Assembly (NCBI GenBank): GCA_910574455.1
Contig: CAJSYZ010000007.1
Span: forward strand, 1,550,001 to 1,614,000
Source of the DNA: Trichaptum fuscoviolaceum
Taxonomy: Eukaryota; Basidiomycota; Agaricomycetes; Hymenochaetales; Trichaptaceae
Direction of reading: 5' to 3'
DNA: 64,000 nt
Positions 22,419 through 34,022 of this stretch are shown one piece after another. Within the stretch, counting starts at the first letter, position 1. Every line of letters begins with the position of its first letter. A program made the translations under genes and the position numbers. Under the pieces are notes generated by a model, which was not told the origin of the DNA, ran no database searches, and worked only from the letters and a program-made list of their open reading frames with translations.

Positions 22419-24889
22419 TACTCAAACTATTTCTAACTGTTTTCTTTTCGTAGTATTACCTCATACCAGTGCATACCACTAGTATTCAAGTTGTGTCTTT
22501 GTATGTTTGTCTCCTGTTCTGTGTTCGTCGACCTTATACTTGTGTTTTCTGTGCATCGGTATTCAAGTTGTTGTATGACTGTATGTAAATAAAAAACGAT
22601 ATGAATTGTTTACTAACTATTCCGAGTCGGACTTGGACTCACTGGCACCAGTGATGCTCTAATTACTGCCCGATAAATTCACGACTGGCTCGAATCCGGG
22701 TCTACCAACCTGAAGACCGAACATCGTTACGGGTCACTGTTCGGCAACTTGAACTTTTGAGCTGAACTTCAAGTTGAAGTCCCACGACTCGGTCTCAGGC
22801 TCTGACTCGGAAGTTCTTCCGACTCGGAGGTCAGCTTGAAGTCGGAAACTACTAGTACTAGTAAACTAAGCCTGAGGGGGGCGAAGGTCGGTCCGGCTAC
22901 TACTACAACTGCTCTGCTCGACAACTATTAGGTATAATAATTTTAATGGAATGACCGGTTGTTATTCTCGGGACGTTCTAGGTCAGAGGGAACTGGACGG
23001 CTTGACTTATGCTATTGCCTTCTGGCAGACGACGGAGGAGCTGGAACAAATGGGCTTTGCGACCAACCTTGATTCAAAGACAGACACGCAACTTGGTAGT
23101 ATTGTTTTCCCGACTCCGAGTCAGCAAGAGCCCGACGTGGACATCGCCGCTCGCCTTTTCCCAGACTGAGCCCCTTCCTCAACTCCCCCACCATGCGCAC
23201 AAACTCTCTCATCTCATCCTCTTGCACTACCTTGAGGCTTGTCATTTTCTTCAACCTTGGCGCTGTCTCCTTCACATACGACATCTTCCATGCGCTGCTC
23301 TCCTGCACTTTGTACTAAATTATGTCGTAACAGATCTGGGCGGAATGGGAGACAGAGGTCTGCACGAGCATGGCACAGGAGTTCAAGGCTGGTGAGTTTA
23401 TTCTCCTTCTCAATCCTTTTACTTCACGTTATTTACATACCATTTGATACAGAATCCTAGCTCACACCGTTTACAGCGCACGCAAGATGGTGCAATTCTG
23501 GAACACCGCCAGACAGCACCACCACCATTGCCATCGCACTCCTGCTACTAGTAGTACCCAGCATCGACATGATGACTTCCCACGTGGGGTCTGACACTGG
23601 CATCACAGGCCCTCCGTCGTCCGCTACCACCACTGACAGCCATGGTCAGGTTGGAAACTAGAGACTTCCGGAGACACTTTCATTGTTGTGGGGACTGGTA
23701 AGTAGCCCTAGTAGTTATCCGCTATTGCAACAATAGCTCATGACCCGATGAACACAACTACATGACTGGCTGATGCTATGGTTGTTGAAGCGCTTAGAAT
23801 GCCAGCACGCTTACGAGTTCGAGACGACAGCGCGCACCATCTTGCCGGGCAAGTCTTCTTTCAGAGACAAGTCATTCGGAGATGAGGAGCTCAAAGGCTT
23901 CCAGTTTGCCTCACCAGACGACCATCAAATTCATATCTATTTCGCTGATTCCATGGCTCATGGCGGGGATTTAAGAGATGCTCCTTGCCGACACAAGGGA
24001 CTTCTTGCAATCAGAGAAGGTATGTACATAAAGTGCCACACATCGACTGAAAGTTTAACCTCTCTTTCTGAATCAGTGGTGCGCTGACCGTGGTAACCAC
24101 TCTCGTCGCGACAATTTCCTCTATCGTGTCCCTGGCTTGGGCAGATCATCGTTGATCCATGCCCTTGCTGGCGCGCTCATGCTCGACATTCTCGCCATCT
24201 CACGTTCCGCTTTTTGGATGAACGATGTGACGTTGTCGTCGCTTATGGGCCGTGTGCCTGCCCCGTGAATTGTCCTTCTCGAGGACCTTGACGCTGCATT
24301 CACTCGCTCAACTTCGCGCGACGGGTCCTCAACCTGTGTTCCTGGTGGTAAGAAGAAGAGCTCTTTGTTGTCCGACAACAAGGATAAGATGACGATGATG
24401 ACGACAATGAAGAAATTGGCAAGAAGAAGAAAAGCAAGAAATATGACACTCTATCCGACGTGAACACGCTCTCTCTTTCTGGCCTTCTTAATGCACTTGA
24501 TGGTGTCGCCGCTGCTGTTGGCCGCTTCCTCTTCTCGTCGCAGCGACGAACCATCTTGAGCGTTTCGACCCCGCGCTCTCGCGCCCCGGTGGCATGGATG
24601 TTTGGATCGAGTTCAAAAGCGCAAGCCCTAGGCAGGCTCAAGCGCTCTTCTGCGACTTCTTCCTGTACGCGGACGTCAAGAAGCCCGAGATCACCAAACG
24701 CGAAGGCGAGCTCGATGAGATCAGCCTCCTCACCACACCCCATCCTCTGGATCGATTTCGGAAATTCCGGTGTCGGTATTTGCGTCCGATGCCTCGAGTA
24801 CCGCAACCTTGAGCTCGAGCTCATTGATGAGAGGTGCGTCAAACAGTCTACCTGACGTTGGCAAAGCAGCTCACGACGCAAATTGCGAA
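22419..24889. repeat. Segmental direct repeat, copy 1
   Basis: Aligned by eye with 28707-31713: the copies share all sequence except for a handful of substitutions and small indels (for example near 22658, 22727 and 22764) and the 537-bp solo LTR present only in copy 2. Copy 1 starts about 40 bp after the stop codon of gene B; copy 2 starts about 25 bp after the stop codon of the protease gene. Similarity ends abruptly after GCAAATTGCGAAT at 24889. The unit contains a likely 3' UTR/polyadenylation region, a motif-rich block (22620-22910) and a dead BCS1-like gene. Confidence 0.92.
23310..24850 (+). pseudogene. BCS1-type AAA-ATPase pseudogene, copy 1
   Basis: Translation in shifting frames matches fungal BCS1-like AAA proteins, which normally sit in the inner mitochondrial membrane and help assemble complex III. 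A BCS1 N-domain-like piece (about 23773-23960, containing LECQHAYEFETTART) precedes a decayed Walker A (GLGRSSLIHALAG at about 24135-24175, where the family has GSGKSS), a Walker B-like IVLLEDLDAAF (about 24262-24300, directly after an in-frame TGA), and a C-terminal SGLLNALDGVAA stretch (about 24478-24515). Several stops and frameshifts interrupt it and the P-loop lysine is lost, so it cannot make an active ATPase. Confidence 0.8.
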
Positions 24890-25756
24890 TTCGAATGCCA
24901 GTGCCAGCCTGAGTGTTTTGGTGTCGTGGGAAATTACTCAAAAGGCCTAAGTTACAGGATATGTTGATTTTTACAACAGAATGCACAGTGCATTCACCAT
25001 TCTAACTTTGCAGAAAGCTTCTTTAGATGTCTTACTATACATCATAAAATTATCAAGAGTATCTGATTAGTTGTTCAGAAGATATTACAGAAAGAATGTC
25101 AGATTCATGAATTAAAAGCAAATTTTGGCTTTATTTGGCTTTTTGAGGTACTCGGCACTTTCAAGAGCCATGCAGGCAATAACCAGTCATGAAACTCCTA
25201 TAGTAGGACAAGTAGACATATAGCTATATGCTGCTAAATTTTGAAGCTTTATGGGTTTGAGATGAGAGTTTCCGGCAGCATATAAAGACGAAAATGATGC
25301 CAAATTTGGTAACCCCGAGAACACAGAAAGTCCTTGTTATCTTCTTACTTTGATTGAGAATTTCCTTTCTTTCTATACTATTATACGTAGAACAAAGATG
25401 CAGTTATACACAAATATTTATAGAATTTTTGCTGCTATGTGGAAGTAATAAAACTCGAAAAACCAGAAATCAGGGGGGTGACAATCATCTTTAGTACTAC
25501 TAGTAACCGGCTGTACTAGTAGTAAGTAGTACTACTAGTAACCGGCTGTACTAGTAGTAAGTAGTACTACTACTACTAGTAGTAGTAGTAGTAGTAAGCA
25601 CTGCCGGTGCCATGGCACTGCCAGCCTGAGTGCCACTGGTTGAAGACGACGCACTCAGTTTCCCACTGCATTCTTTCCCATTTCGTCCCAATAGTACTAC
25701 CTATTCATCTTGAACTCGAAAGCACAACAGCAACGACTTCAACTTGAATCAGCATC
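24890..25756. other. Spacer upstream of the protease gene; AT-rich, then motif array
   Basis: 24900-25450 is AT-rich with no credible gene. 25490-25600 is an array of ACTACTAGTAACCGGCTGTACTAGT-like units (two full copies) running into (AGT)n, followed by CACTGCCGGTGCCATGGCACTGCCAG. The array immediately precedes the predicted start of the protease gene and may be its upstream control region or a protein-binding array. Confidence 0.55.
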
Positions 25757-28682
25757 ATGCTGGCATCATCCAAGCCATCGCGTAGAAATCCGATTCCGCG
25801 TGAGTCCTACAGCTTTCTACTACGTTCTCCTATACCAGCAGCAATGATTAATGAGGTGATATCCAGCTTCGCCAAGGGAAGGCTTTGATTTGATAGAATT
25901 GTCTCGGCAGATCACGGGCTTTCGCCCATCCAACGAGGAAAATAGTATTCGATCTGCAAGGCAGAGACTAGAAGGTGTAATCGATGGCATATGGCCAGGT
26001 GAGTCCTACTTTCTCCTTCGCCGGTAGTCCTGCTTTGTTGACTACTTCTACTCGTGGCAGAGAATCAGAGTATGAGCGGATCAATAGTGCCTCATAGAAC
26101 CCCTCGGATGCCAACAAACACTCACACTGGCATGTCGACTCGCGAAGTTGACACTGTCCGACCTGGCAGTACTTCCCCAACTCAGGCGCCTACCGTCGTA
26201 CAGGCTCACTGTACACTGGCACCAAATCGCGCCACACGAAGGGAAACTATCTCGCCTTTAGAACAGGAGGAATATTACTATGGCCTGGAGGGGGCTCCTC
26301 GCCTGGTCGGGCGCACCGGCGGCGACTGGGAACGGACTAACATGTGGAAATGCGTAGGGGTTGTGGGTGATCACCGCATTACTGAGTTCTGGGATGCAGA
26401 CTTGTTCCCAAAAATATTGCCGATATTCAAGGCACTATATCTCGAGGGGCACGGAAAGGCGAACCTATTTGAGGTTAACCGCGTTGGCCTCGAACGCCCT
26501 GCCAGTGTGGGCATTAGACACGAGTTGCTCGCTGAAAATGAGTGGCCCGTCGTTGTTATGATCGGAGTTGATACGGAGCCCAAGTCTCCACCCTAAAGTG
26601 GGATGCTGGGCTGCGGAGAGGGTGAAGGACATACTATGGGAGCTCGCAATTTATGATGTCGAGGTCGAGATTAGGGAACGACATATCAAACTGGCTTCCG
26701 GCGATAACACAGATGGCCCTGCTAATATGAAGCGTAACCGTACTCAGGCTGGTGACGATGACGTTCCTGAGGCTGTCGATGGCAATCACCACCTAAAGCG
26801 CCCTAGACCATCTTTCACTCCGTCTGCCCCCGGTCAGAGCATCAACGACCCTCATAGTGACTCTGACGCCGCTCACGGTGTTCAAGGCCAAGGCTGGCCT
26901 ACAGGATCGAAAAATATCTCGTCCACTCCCGCCAGCCGCTCCCGCCTGATCCGAGCAAGCCCTATGGTTCTAGAGCCACGTATAATGGGCAACTATGAAG
27001 ATCGCCATACCGCCAACACGTACTTACAGCGCCTTGCTGCGCCTTTCACCACATGTGTTGGGATATGCCTTGGCATCACTGAGACCAGGGGCAAAACGCA
27101 GTATGACAGCTATTCAACCGGGTCACTGTTTGGGATTAAGATACAAAACGAGGAGCCCATCTTATATGCCCTCGGTTGTCGACATGGCACCATTCCATTT
27201 AATTTACAGTTCCATCTTCATCCTGAGGATTCTGAAAGCAACTTGGAGGATGCCAGCTTGAAGAAAGGCAAGAAATGCAATAAGAAGGGCAAGAAGGGCG
27301 TCAAAGGGAACAAGAAGGGCAACAAAACATCGAAAGGCGATGGCAAGAACTATAAAATCACGGAAGCCTCTCAGTACATCGACTACAAACATGACGAGAA
27401 CTCGAATTATACGGCCTATGTTTCGCTGTTCACGCCTGAGAAGCTGGCTGACCACTTACGAATGATGGAACGCGAGTTGGAAAAGCAGAGGAAAGAATTC
27501 GATCTTCTCGTGGATAAGAAGATCATAAAAGATCAGGTTGTAAAGAAGGAAGTCCAAAAGGAATGCGATGACGCGACAGCTTTCTTCAACAAGGTCAAGA
27601 GATGCGAATTGAATTTCCAGTGTATGGAGCAGTTTGGATATGTCGAATTCTCTCCGGGAAGGTTCAATCGGTTTAATAAGAAAGATGACGCGAAGAAGCC
27701 GAGGACTAGCAAGCACCCCTATGCATCGGACTGGGCGTTGATCAGGATTTGTGACGACCGTTCCCCATCTGACAAGACTACTCTCTGCGAGCAGCATGGG
27801 AAGGGGCAATTTTGGAATTATGCAGACTTGAGAAGGTATGAACCAAAGAGCATGTGTGGTTCAGCTGCTTTCGACGACATTCTGGAGTTCATGGGATGGA
27901 AGGAAGGCACTCAAGTACATGATGGTCTGGTGCATATCAAAGATTTCACGAAACCGCGCGACATCTACAGCCGTCTTTATCAAGAAGAAACGGACGAACA
28001 AGCGATTAAAGATAAGCAGCTCCATAGAGCACTAGCGAATGATGGCACAAAGGTCGTATCCTCGAAGCTTGAAACAAGACGGGTATATAAGTTTGGTTGG
28101 ACAACTGGCCACACAGTGGGCGTTTATAACAATCTCACTTCCTACTGGGTCGATCTTACACTAGAATTTGATGTCACATTCTCCGGTAAAGGCAAACGTC
28201 GCAAAGCCTGTGGAATCAAAGAAGGTGTAAAGGGCGTCGAGAGTTGCTGGCAGGCGGTCCTGCAATTTCCACCCGAAAAGCACTTCGGTGGTCGTAGCCG
28301 TATATTTGGAGACCAAGGTGATTCCGGAAGCTTGGTCATCGACCAGGATGCCAACGCACTTGGTACAATCATCTTTGTTACGACTTCGACGGAATGGCAA
28401 CACGATGGGTTCACTTACGGAGTCCCTATTTGGCAACAATTGTCGGAGATGCGCACCTCCGGTTACGGTGATATTCATTTCGGATTCGAATCACAAAAGG
28501 ATGATGCAGTGATGTCGGAACTTGCGGAATATCATCCACAGATTAAGGTAACTAGGGCTAACAAGGGCTCGAGGACATGGGAAGCGTGGTTTAATGAGGA
28601 GCACCACAAGGTTGAGCGGGAACGAGCAGCATTGGAACCTTTTAATTCACTTAAACCGCAGACTCGGAGTCAGACGAAGTAG
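25757..28682 (+). CDS. Trypsin-like serine protease of an Agaricomycete-specific family, frame break
   Basis: Exons inferred: 25757-25799, 25867-25998, then 26061 to the 3' end. The first joins are in phase. Near 26565-26590 the reading must shift by one base: the frame through PVVVMIGVDTEPK ends in TAA, whereas the next frame continues SLHPKVGCWAAERVKDILWE and runs open to 28682. The C-terminal 550 residues look like a chymotrypsin-fold (PA clan) protease. The His candidate is in YALGCRHGTI (about 27166-27195), the Asp candidate in ASDWALIRI (about 27724-27750), and the Ser in GDQGDSGSLVID (about 28309-28344). A Lys/Gly-rich insert (about 27260-27350) and a coiled-coil segment (27460-27560) lie between His and Asp. 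The family, with N-terminal DVEVEIRE motif, is remembered as widespread in mushrooms and of unknown role. No signal peptide is visible. Confidence 0.7.
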
Positions 28683-29196
28683 CCTGCCAGTGAGGACTCA
28701 GGCTTGTACTCAAACTATTTCTAACTGTTTTCTTTTCGTAGTATTACCTCATACCAGTGCATACCACTAGTATTCAAGTTGTGTCTTTGTATGTTTGTCT
28801 CCTGTTCTGTGTTCGTCGACCTTATACTTGTGTTTTCTGTGCATCGGTATTCAAGTTGTTGTATGACTGTATGTAAATAAAAAACGATATGAATTGTTTA
28901 CTAACTATTCCGAGTCGGACTTGGACTCACTGGCACCAGTGATGCTCTAATTACTGCTCGATAAATTCACGACTGGCTCGAATCCGGGTCTACCAACCTG
29001 AAGACCGAACATCGTTACGGGTCACCTGTTCGGCAACTTGAACTTTTGAGCTGAACTTGAAGTCCCACGACTCGGTCTCAGGCTCTGACTCGGAAGTTCT
29101 TCCGATTCGGAGGTCAGCTTGAAGTCGGAAACTACTAGTACTAGTAAACTAAGCCTGAGGGGCGAAGGTCGGTCCGGCTACTACTACAACTGCTCT

Positions 29197-29733
29197 TGTT
29201 ATGCATCAAGCATGCGGACCCTTATTTACCTTTGTTTACCTCACGCGACCCGATTCAGTTACATTTTACCTTTGCACTCCGACTTTACCATTTAACCTTT
29301 TTACCTTTAACCTTCGGTGCCCCAGGTAGCCCCCTTTTACTGCCTCTTTGTTTACATTGCCCCTTCGCTTTACCATAGCCCCAGTTAGCCCTACGTAGCC
29401 CCAGTTAGCCCCATTTCTCCTGTTTCACAGTTAGCCCTAGTTAGCCCCAGTTAGCCCCAGTTAGCCCCAGCTAGCCCCAGAAGCGCGTTCTATTTATGTT
29501 TCTCTCCTCTGTAGTATATAAATCCTGTACATATCGCCCCAGGATGACACTTAAGTCAATCCTCCTATAGTCTTTCACACCATCGTGCCAAAGACTCTGT
29601 TCACCCACGACTTCCGAGCTTAAGAGAGCCTCGTTAAAGCGCCCACTCTTATCTCACCACTTGTTTGTTCACAAACAACGCTTTTGTCACTTATCATTTC
29701 CGTGATAAGTCTTCCGAAGCCGTGAACGTAACA
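29197..29733. mobile_element. Solo LTR of an LTR retrotransposon, 537 bp
   Basis: It begins TGTTA and ends TAACA, as expected for LTR ends. It is flanked by the 5-bp direct repeat GCTCT (29192-29196 and 29734-29738), and the empty site with a single GCTCT is seen at 22911-22915 in the other repeat copy. Inside are a tract of CAGTTAGCCC repeats (about 29383-29480), a TATA-like AGTATATAAATC (about 29513) followed by a plausible transcript start and R/U5 region. No second LTR, primer-binding site or pol gene lies nearby, so it is a recombination-derived solo LTR. Confidence 0.93.
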
Positions 29734-30132
29734 GCTCTGCTCGACAACTATTAGGTATAATAATTTTAATGGAATGACCGGTTGTTATTCTCGGGACGTT
29801 CTAGGTCAGAGGGAACTGGACGGCTTGACTTATGCTATTGCCTTCTGGCAGACGACGGAGGAGCTGGAACAAATGGGCTTTGCGACCAACCTTGATTCAA
29901 AGACAGACACGCAACTTGGTAGTATTGTTTTCCCGACTCCGAGTCAGCAAGAGCCCGACGTGGACATCGCCGCTCGCCTTTTCCCAGACTGAGCCCCTTC
30001 CTCAACTCCCCCACCATGCGCACAAACTCTCTCATCTCATCCTCTTGCACTACCTTGAGGCTTGTCATTTTCTTCAACCTTGGCGCTGTCTCCTTCACAT
30101 ACGACATCTTCCATGCGCTGCTCTCCTGCACT

Positions 30133-31675
30133 TTGTACTAAATTATGTCGTAACAGATCTGGGCGGAATGGGAGACAGAGGTCTGCACGAGCATGGCACA
30201 GGAGTTCAAGGCTGGTGAGTTTATTCTCCTTCTCAATCCTTTTACTTCACGTTATTTACATACCATTTGATACAGAATCCTAGCTCACACCGTTTACAGC
30301 GCACGCAAGATGGTGCAATTCTGGAACACCGCCAGACAGCACCACCACCATTGCCATCGCACTCCTGCTACTAGTAGTACCCAGCATCGACATGATGACT
30401 TCCCACGTGGGGTCTGACACTGGCATCACAGGCCCTCCGTCGTCCGCTACCACCACTGACAGCCATGGTCAGGTTGGAAAATAGAGACTTCCGGAGACAC
30501 TTTCATTGTTGTGGGGACTGGTAAGTAGCCCTAGTAGTTATCCGCTATTGCAACAATAGCTCATGACCCGATGAACACAACTACATGACTGGCTGATGCT
30601 ATGGTTGTTGAAGCGCTTAGAATGCCAGCACGCTTACGAGTTCGAGACGACAGCGCGCACCATCTTGCCGGGCAAGTCTTCTTTCAGAGACAAGTCATTC
30701 GGAGATGAGGAGCTCAAAGGCTTCCAGTTTGCCTCACCAGACGACCATCAAATTCATATCTATTTCGCTGATTCCATGGCTCATGGCGGGGATTTAAGAG
30801 ATGCTCCTTGCCGACACAAGGGACTTCTTGCAATCAGAGAAGGTATGTACATAAAGTGCCACACATCGACTGAAAGTTTAACCTCTCTTTCTGAATCAGT
30901 GGTGCGCTGACCGTGGTAACCACTCTCGTCGCGACAATTTCCTCTATCGTGTCCCTGGCTTGGGCAGATCATCGTTGATCCATGCCCTTGCTGGCGCGCT
31001 CATGCTCGACATTCTCGCCATCTCACGTTCCGCTTTTTGGATGAACGATGTGACGTTGTCGTCGCTTATGGGCCGTGTGCCTGCCCCGTGAATTGTCCTT
31101 CTCGAGGACCTTGACGCTGCATTCACTCGCTCAACTTCGCGCGACGGGTCCTCAACCTGTGTTCCTGGTGGTAAGAAGAAGAGCTCTTTGTTGTCCGACA
31201 ACAAGGATAAGATGACGATGATGACGACAATGAAGAAATTGGCAAGAAGAAGAAAAGCAAGAAATATGACACTCTATCCGACGTGAACACGCTCTCTCTT
31301 TCTGGCCTTCTTAATGCACTTGATGGTGTCGCCGCTGCTGTTGGCCGCTTCCTCTTCTCGTCGCAGCGACGAACCATCTTGAGCGTTTCGACCCCGCGCT
31401 CTCGCGCCCCGGTGGCATGGATGTTTGGATCGAGTTCAAAAGCGCAAGCCCTAGGCAGGCTCAAACGCTCTTCTGCGACTTCTTCCTGTACGCGGACGTC
31501 AAGAAGCCCGAGATCACCAAACGCGAAGGCGAGCTCGATGGGATCAGCCTCCTCACCACACCCCATCCTCTGGATCGATTTCGGAAATTCCGGTGTCGGT
31601 ATTTGCGTCCGATGCCTCGAGTACCGCAACCTTGAGCTCGAGCTCATTGATGAGAGGTGCGTCAAACAGTCTACC
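30133..31675 (+). pseudogene. BCS1-type AAA-ATPase pseudogene, copy 2
   Basis: It shows the same interrupted AAA-ATPase remnant as copy 1 at a constant offset of 6823 bp. The two copies share the same inactivating stops and frameshifts, so the gene was already dead before duplication. Only a few point differences were seen (for example at 30480, 31464 and 31541). Confidence 0.8.
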
Positions 31676-31713
31676 TGACGTTGGCAAAGCAGCTCACGAC
31701 GCAAATTGCGAAT

Positions 31714-32544
31714 GCATCAAACGGGAAAAAGTATTACTTCATCTTAGATATCGTTCAAGTAGTCATGTCCTATTCCACGACAAACACCTCTGTGCCACCA
31801 CCATTGCCGCCGAAACGGAGATCGCTCGGTTTCAATATGCAGAATAAGTCGATTATCGGCCGACAGCGCAATCCCCCCAGCTCTAAGGTCAAGAAACGTG
31901 CCTTCATTCAATCTACTTCTTTCAAAGCGGATTGGGGTGCATTGATCCCATTTCCCATATCGGCATGGTTCCGGTTTCGAGTTGTGTCCAGGGATGACTG
32001 ATTGTATGACGGCTTACTCGTGGCTTTGCCTTCTAGAGCTGATGAAACAGCTTCTTGTGTAGTGAGCTATGTCTTCCCGACTTCTTCGGAGTTAACCTGA
32101 CTCACTTTCTTGTTTGTTTGTGCATAAAATGAAAAGAAGCCTCATAATCGAGTCATCTAGAAGAAATCCTTCTTATCTCCTGTCAGTTCAGCTTGAGGTT
32201 TATCCGAGCCATAGTACAATGCACTGATAGATTCCTCTCTTCTTTTCCCAGAAGAATAAGGCATCAGAAAAATGCGTGCAAGAGCTTTGTATAAATGTGA
32301 ACTCGGAGTGGGTGTCGCCCCTCCCCGCCACCCACCCACCCATTCAACCCTTCGCCATGAACTTTTATCACATTCTGTTGGGGCTCCACATGCTCCTATT
32401 GATTGACCATGCTGTGCTTCGAGTACGCATCGCGCGAAGACTTCCTTGGACACAAAGGAGGATATCTAGGATGCAAAAAATCGTGCTTACTTTCTATTTC
32501 CTCTCAAAATCACTGCACTGACTTTTTGCCAGCTTCACAAACAG
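31714..32544. other. Spacer before exonuclease gene; possible upstream exons
   Basis: This holds small frames that could be 5' exons of the exonuclease gene (for example around 32355-32530) but no clear motif. A short frame at 31760-32000 begins exactly where the segmental repeat ends and resembles nothing recognised. Confidence 0.35.
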
Positions 32545-33402
32545 ATGCAACATCTCCTCGACTACCTGGGGGTTCCGCCAACGCCTCTTCTTCAACTTCG
32601 CAGTTATACACTCGGACCTCTTGTTCCTGAAGTATGTCTGACCACCGCGACGATGGAGAATGCCGTAGACGTCATCTATGCTTCCTTGCCGGATGCCCCG
32701 GAACGACGCTTCGTTGCCCTCGACATTGAATGGGCGAGTAACTCACCAGAGCTATATCGCGTGGACCTCATCCAACTCGCGGTTCAGCAACATGTGTTCC
32801 TCCTCCGGACTCATCTACTTAATGCTCTTCCCCCAAGATTGGAACAATTATTAGGTGATGAAACTGTATGGAAAGTGTCAGCAGGAATCGCTGGTACGAC
32901 AATCCCATTTCTTCTCTCATTATGCGGCATAACTGAACTAATTGGCAGGTGATGCGACTCGCATCAGGAATAAATTTGACATTCCCGTATCCTCCTGTGT
33001 CGATTTGACAGATTGGGCGCGCTTCGTTTACCCCGATTTCTGGCCAAGAACGCCAACTTGGCTCCAGCTGCTTCTGAACCCCCGTCTCTGGTTCAAGTTT
33101 CCGCAACCATTTATAAAGCTGGAGGAGATGGCGGGCAGGCTCCTGCAGACAAACATCGAAAAAGATGTCTTGGTCACGATGAGCAATTGGGCCGAAGTTG
33201 AGCTGTCGGCTGCTCAAGTCCATTGTAAGTTATCCTTTTCAAGTTGTCACTCAGGCTGACCATCTTCTCACTTGCATCTGCTCTATTAGATGCGGCAATC
33301 GACGCGCACAGCACGTTTGCTGTTGCTTCCGTCTTGAATCAAGATGCCTTGGCCTTACCGGATACAGTAATCCATCACTTCCCAATGCTCGATATTGAGT
33401 AG
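32545..33402 (+). CDS. DEDDy 3'-5' exonuclease (DnaQ/WRN-exo fold)
   Basis: Exons 32545-32893, 32949-33224 and 33290-33402, with introns of 55 and 65 bp, give an uninterrupted frame of 245 residues. The exonuclease signature is complete: Exo I is ALDIEWASNS with the DxE pair (about 32719-32745), Exo II is AGDATRIRNKF (split by intron 1), and Exo III is HYAAIDAHS with the Tyr-x3-Asp arrangement (split by intron 2). A LIQLAVQQHVFLL strand between Exo I and II is also typical. Enzymes of this class remove nucleotides from 3' ends of DNA or RNA with two metal ions. No helicase or RNA-binding domain is attached. The start is uncertain: ATG 32545 is used, but an upstream exon is possible, and 32653 is a second candidate. 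It is the last gene before the terminus at 34044, so it looks like intact cargo. Confidence 0.75.
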
Positions 33403-34022
33403 GCTGAGGCCCGTTTGAATAGTGCTAACGGTGTTATCTTGTTGAGTAAATTGTTGAGTGCATGCTCTTGTCTTCAAAAGTTGCCAGGAGCATCGTGATT
33501 GTATCTATTATTGAATTGCTTCTCGTTGAATGATCATTGTAGACTGAGGTTGTCAATGGTGTTTGCTGTCGCTTTCAAGATGTCATGAAGATGAAGGTAG
33601 CTTGAAATCTCAAAACAGAGGTCCAAGTTCACTTGAGTACAGTAGTGGTAGTAGTAGTAAATCTCACTTGAGTCTGACTTGCCACCTGATGTACAGCTTC
33701 CCTCCTTACGCACTGGTTTTGTCCTGAAACGCCGTTTTAAGGCCATCAGGCAGCCAGGCAACACTTCAGGCAGGCATGACAACGCTTCAACCCATTTAAG
33801 GAAGCTCCAGGACGCGCCAGCCGCCGTTAGCAATCTCTGATGTATTACACTTGAGCACTGAAATCCTGACTTGCATTCTGATGCACTGAGAGACGGCTTG
33901 CATCCTGAAACACTCCTTATTTCAGTGAGATAAGGCAATCAGTGTATTTTCAGACGAAGTAGCGACCCTTCAGACAGGTGCCAGCCAAATCAGGACGCGT
34001 CAGGACGCGTCAGTCGCCGTAA
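33403..34022. repeat. Right subterminal region of the element
   Basis: No convincing gene was found. The last 300 bp contain repeated CTGAAA, TTCAGGCAGGC, CACTGAGAG, and a doubled CAGGACGCGT unit (about 33994-34008). The style matches the subterminal regions inside 1980 and 40540: repeated CTGA/TCAG words, TTATTTCAG, and a GTTTAAG or CATTTAAG string. This region is probably the transposase-binding zone. Confidence 0.6.

Larger units (their letters stand above)
28707..31713. repeat. Segmental direct repeat, copy 2 (carries the solo LTR)
   Basis: This is the second copy of the 22419-24889 unit, in the same orientation, nearly identical outside the inserted LTR at 29197-29733. Past 31713 the two copies diverge completely: copy 1 continues TCGAATGCC, copy 2 continues GCATCAAAC. 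Together the copies bracket the protease gene and its upstream spacer as a cassette of about 3.8 kb. Confidence 0.92.

Noticed and set aside
22686..22710. CTCGAATCCGGGTCTACCA resembles the 3' part of a tRNA (B box plus acceptor arm)
   Set aside because: No matching acceptor strand, anticodon arm or A box occurs upstream. The same string is simply duplicated in the second repeat copy.
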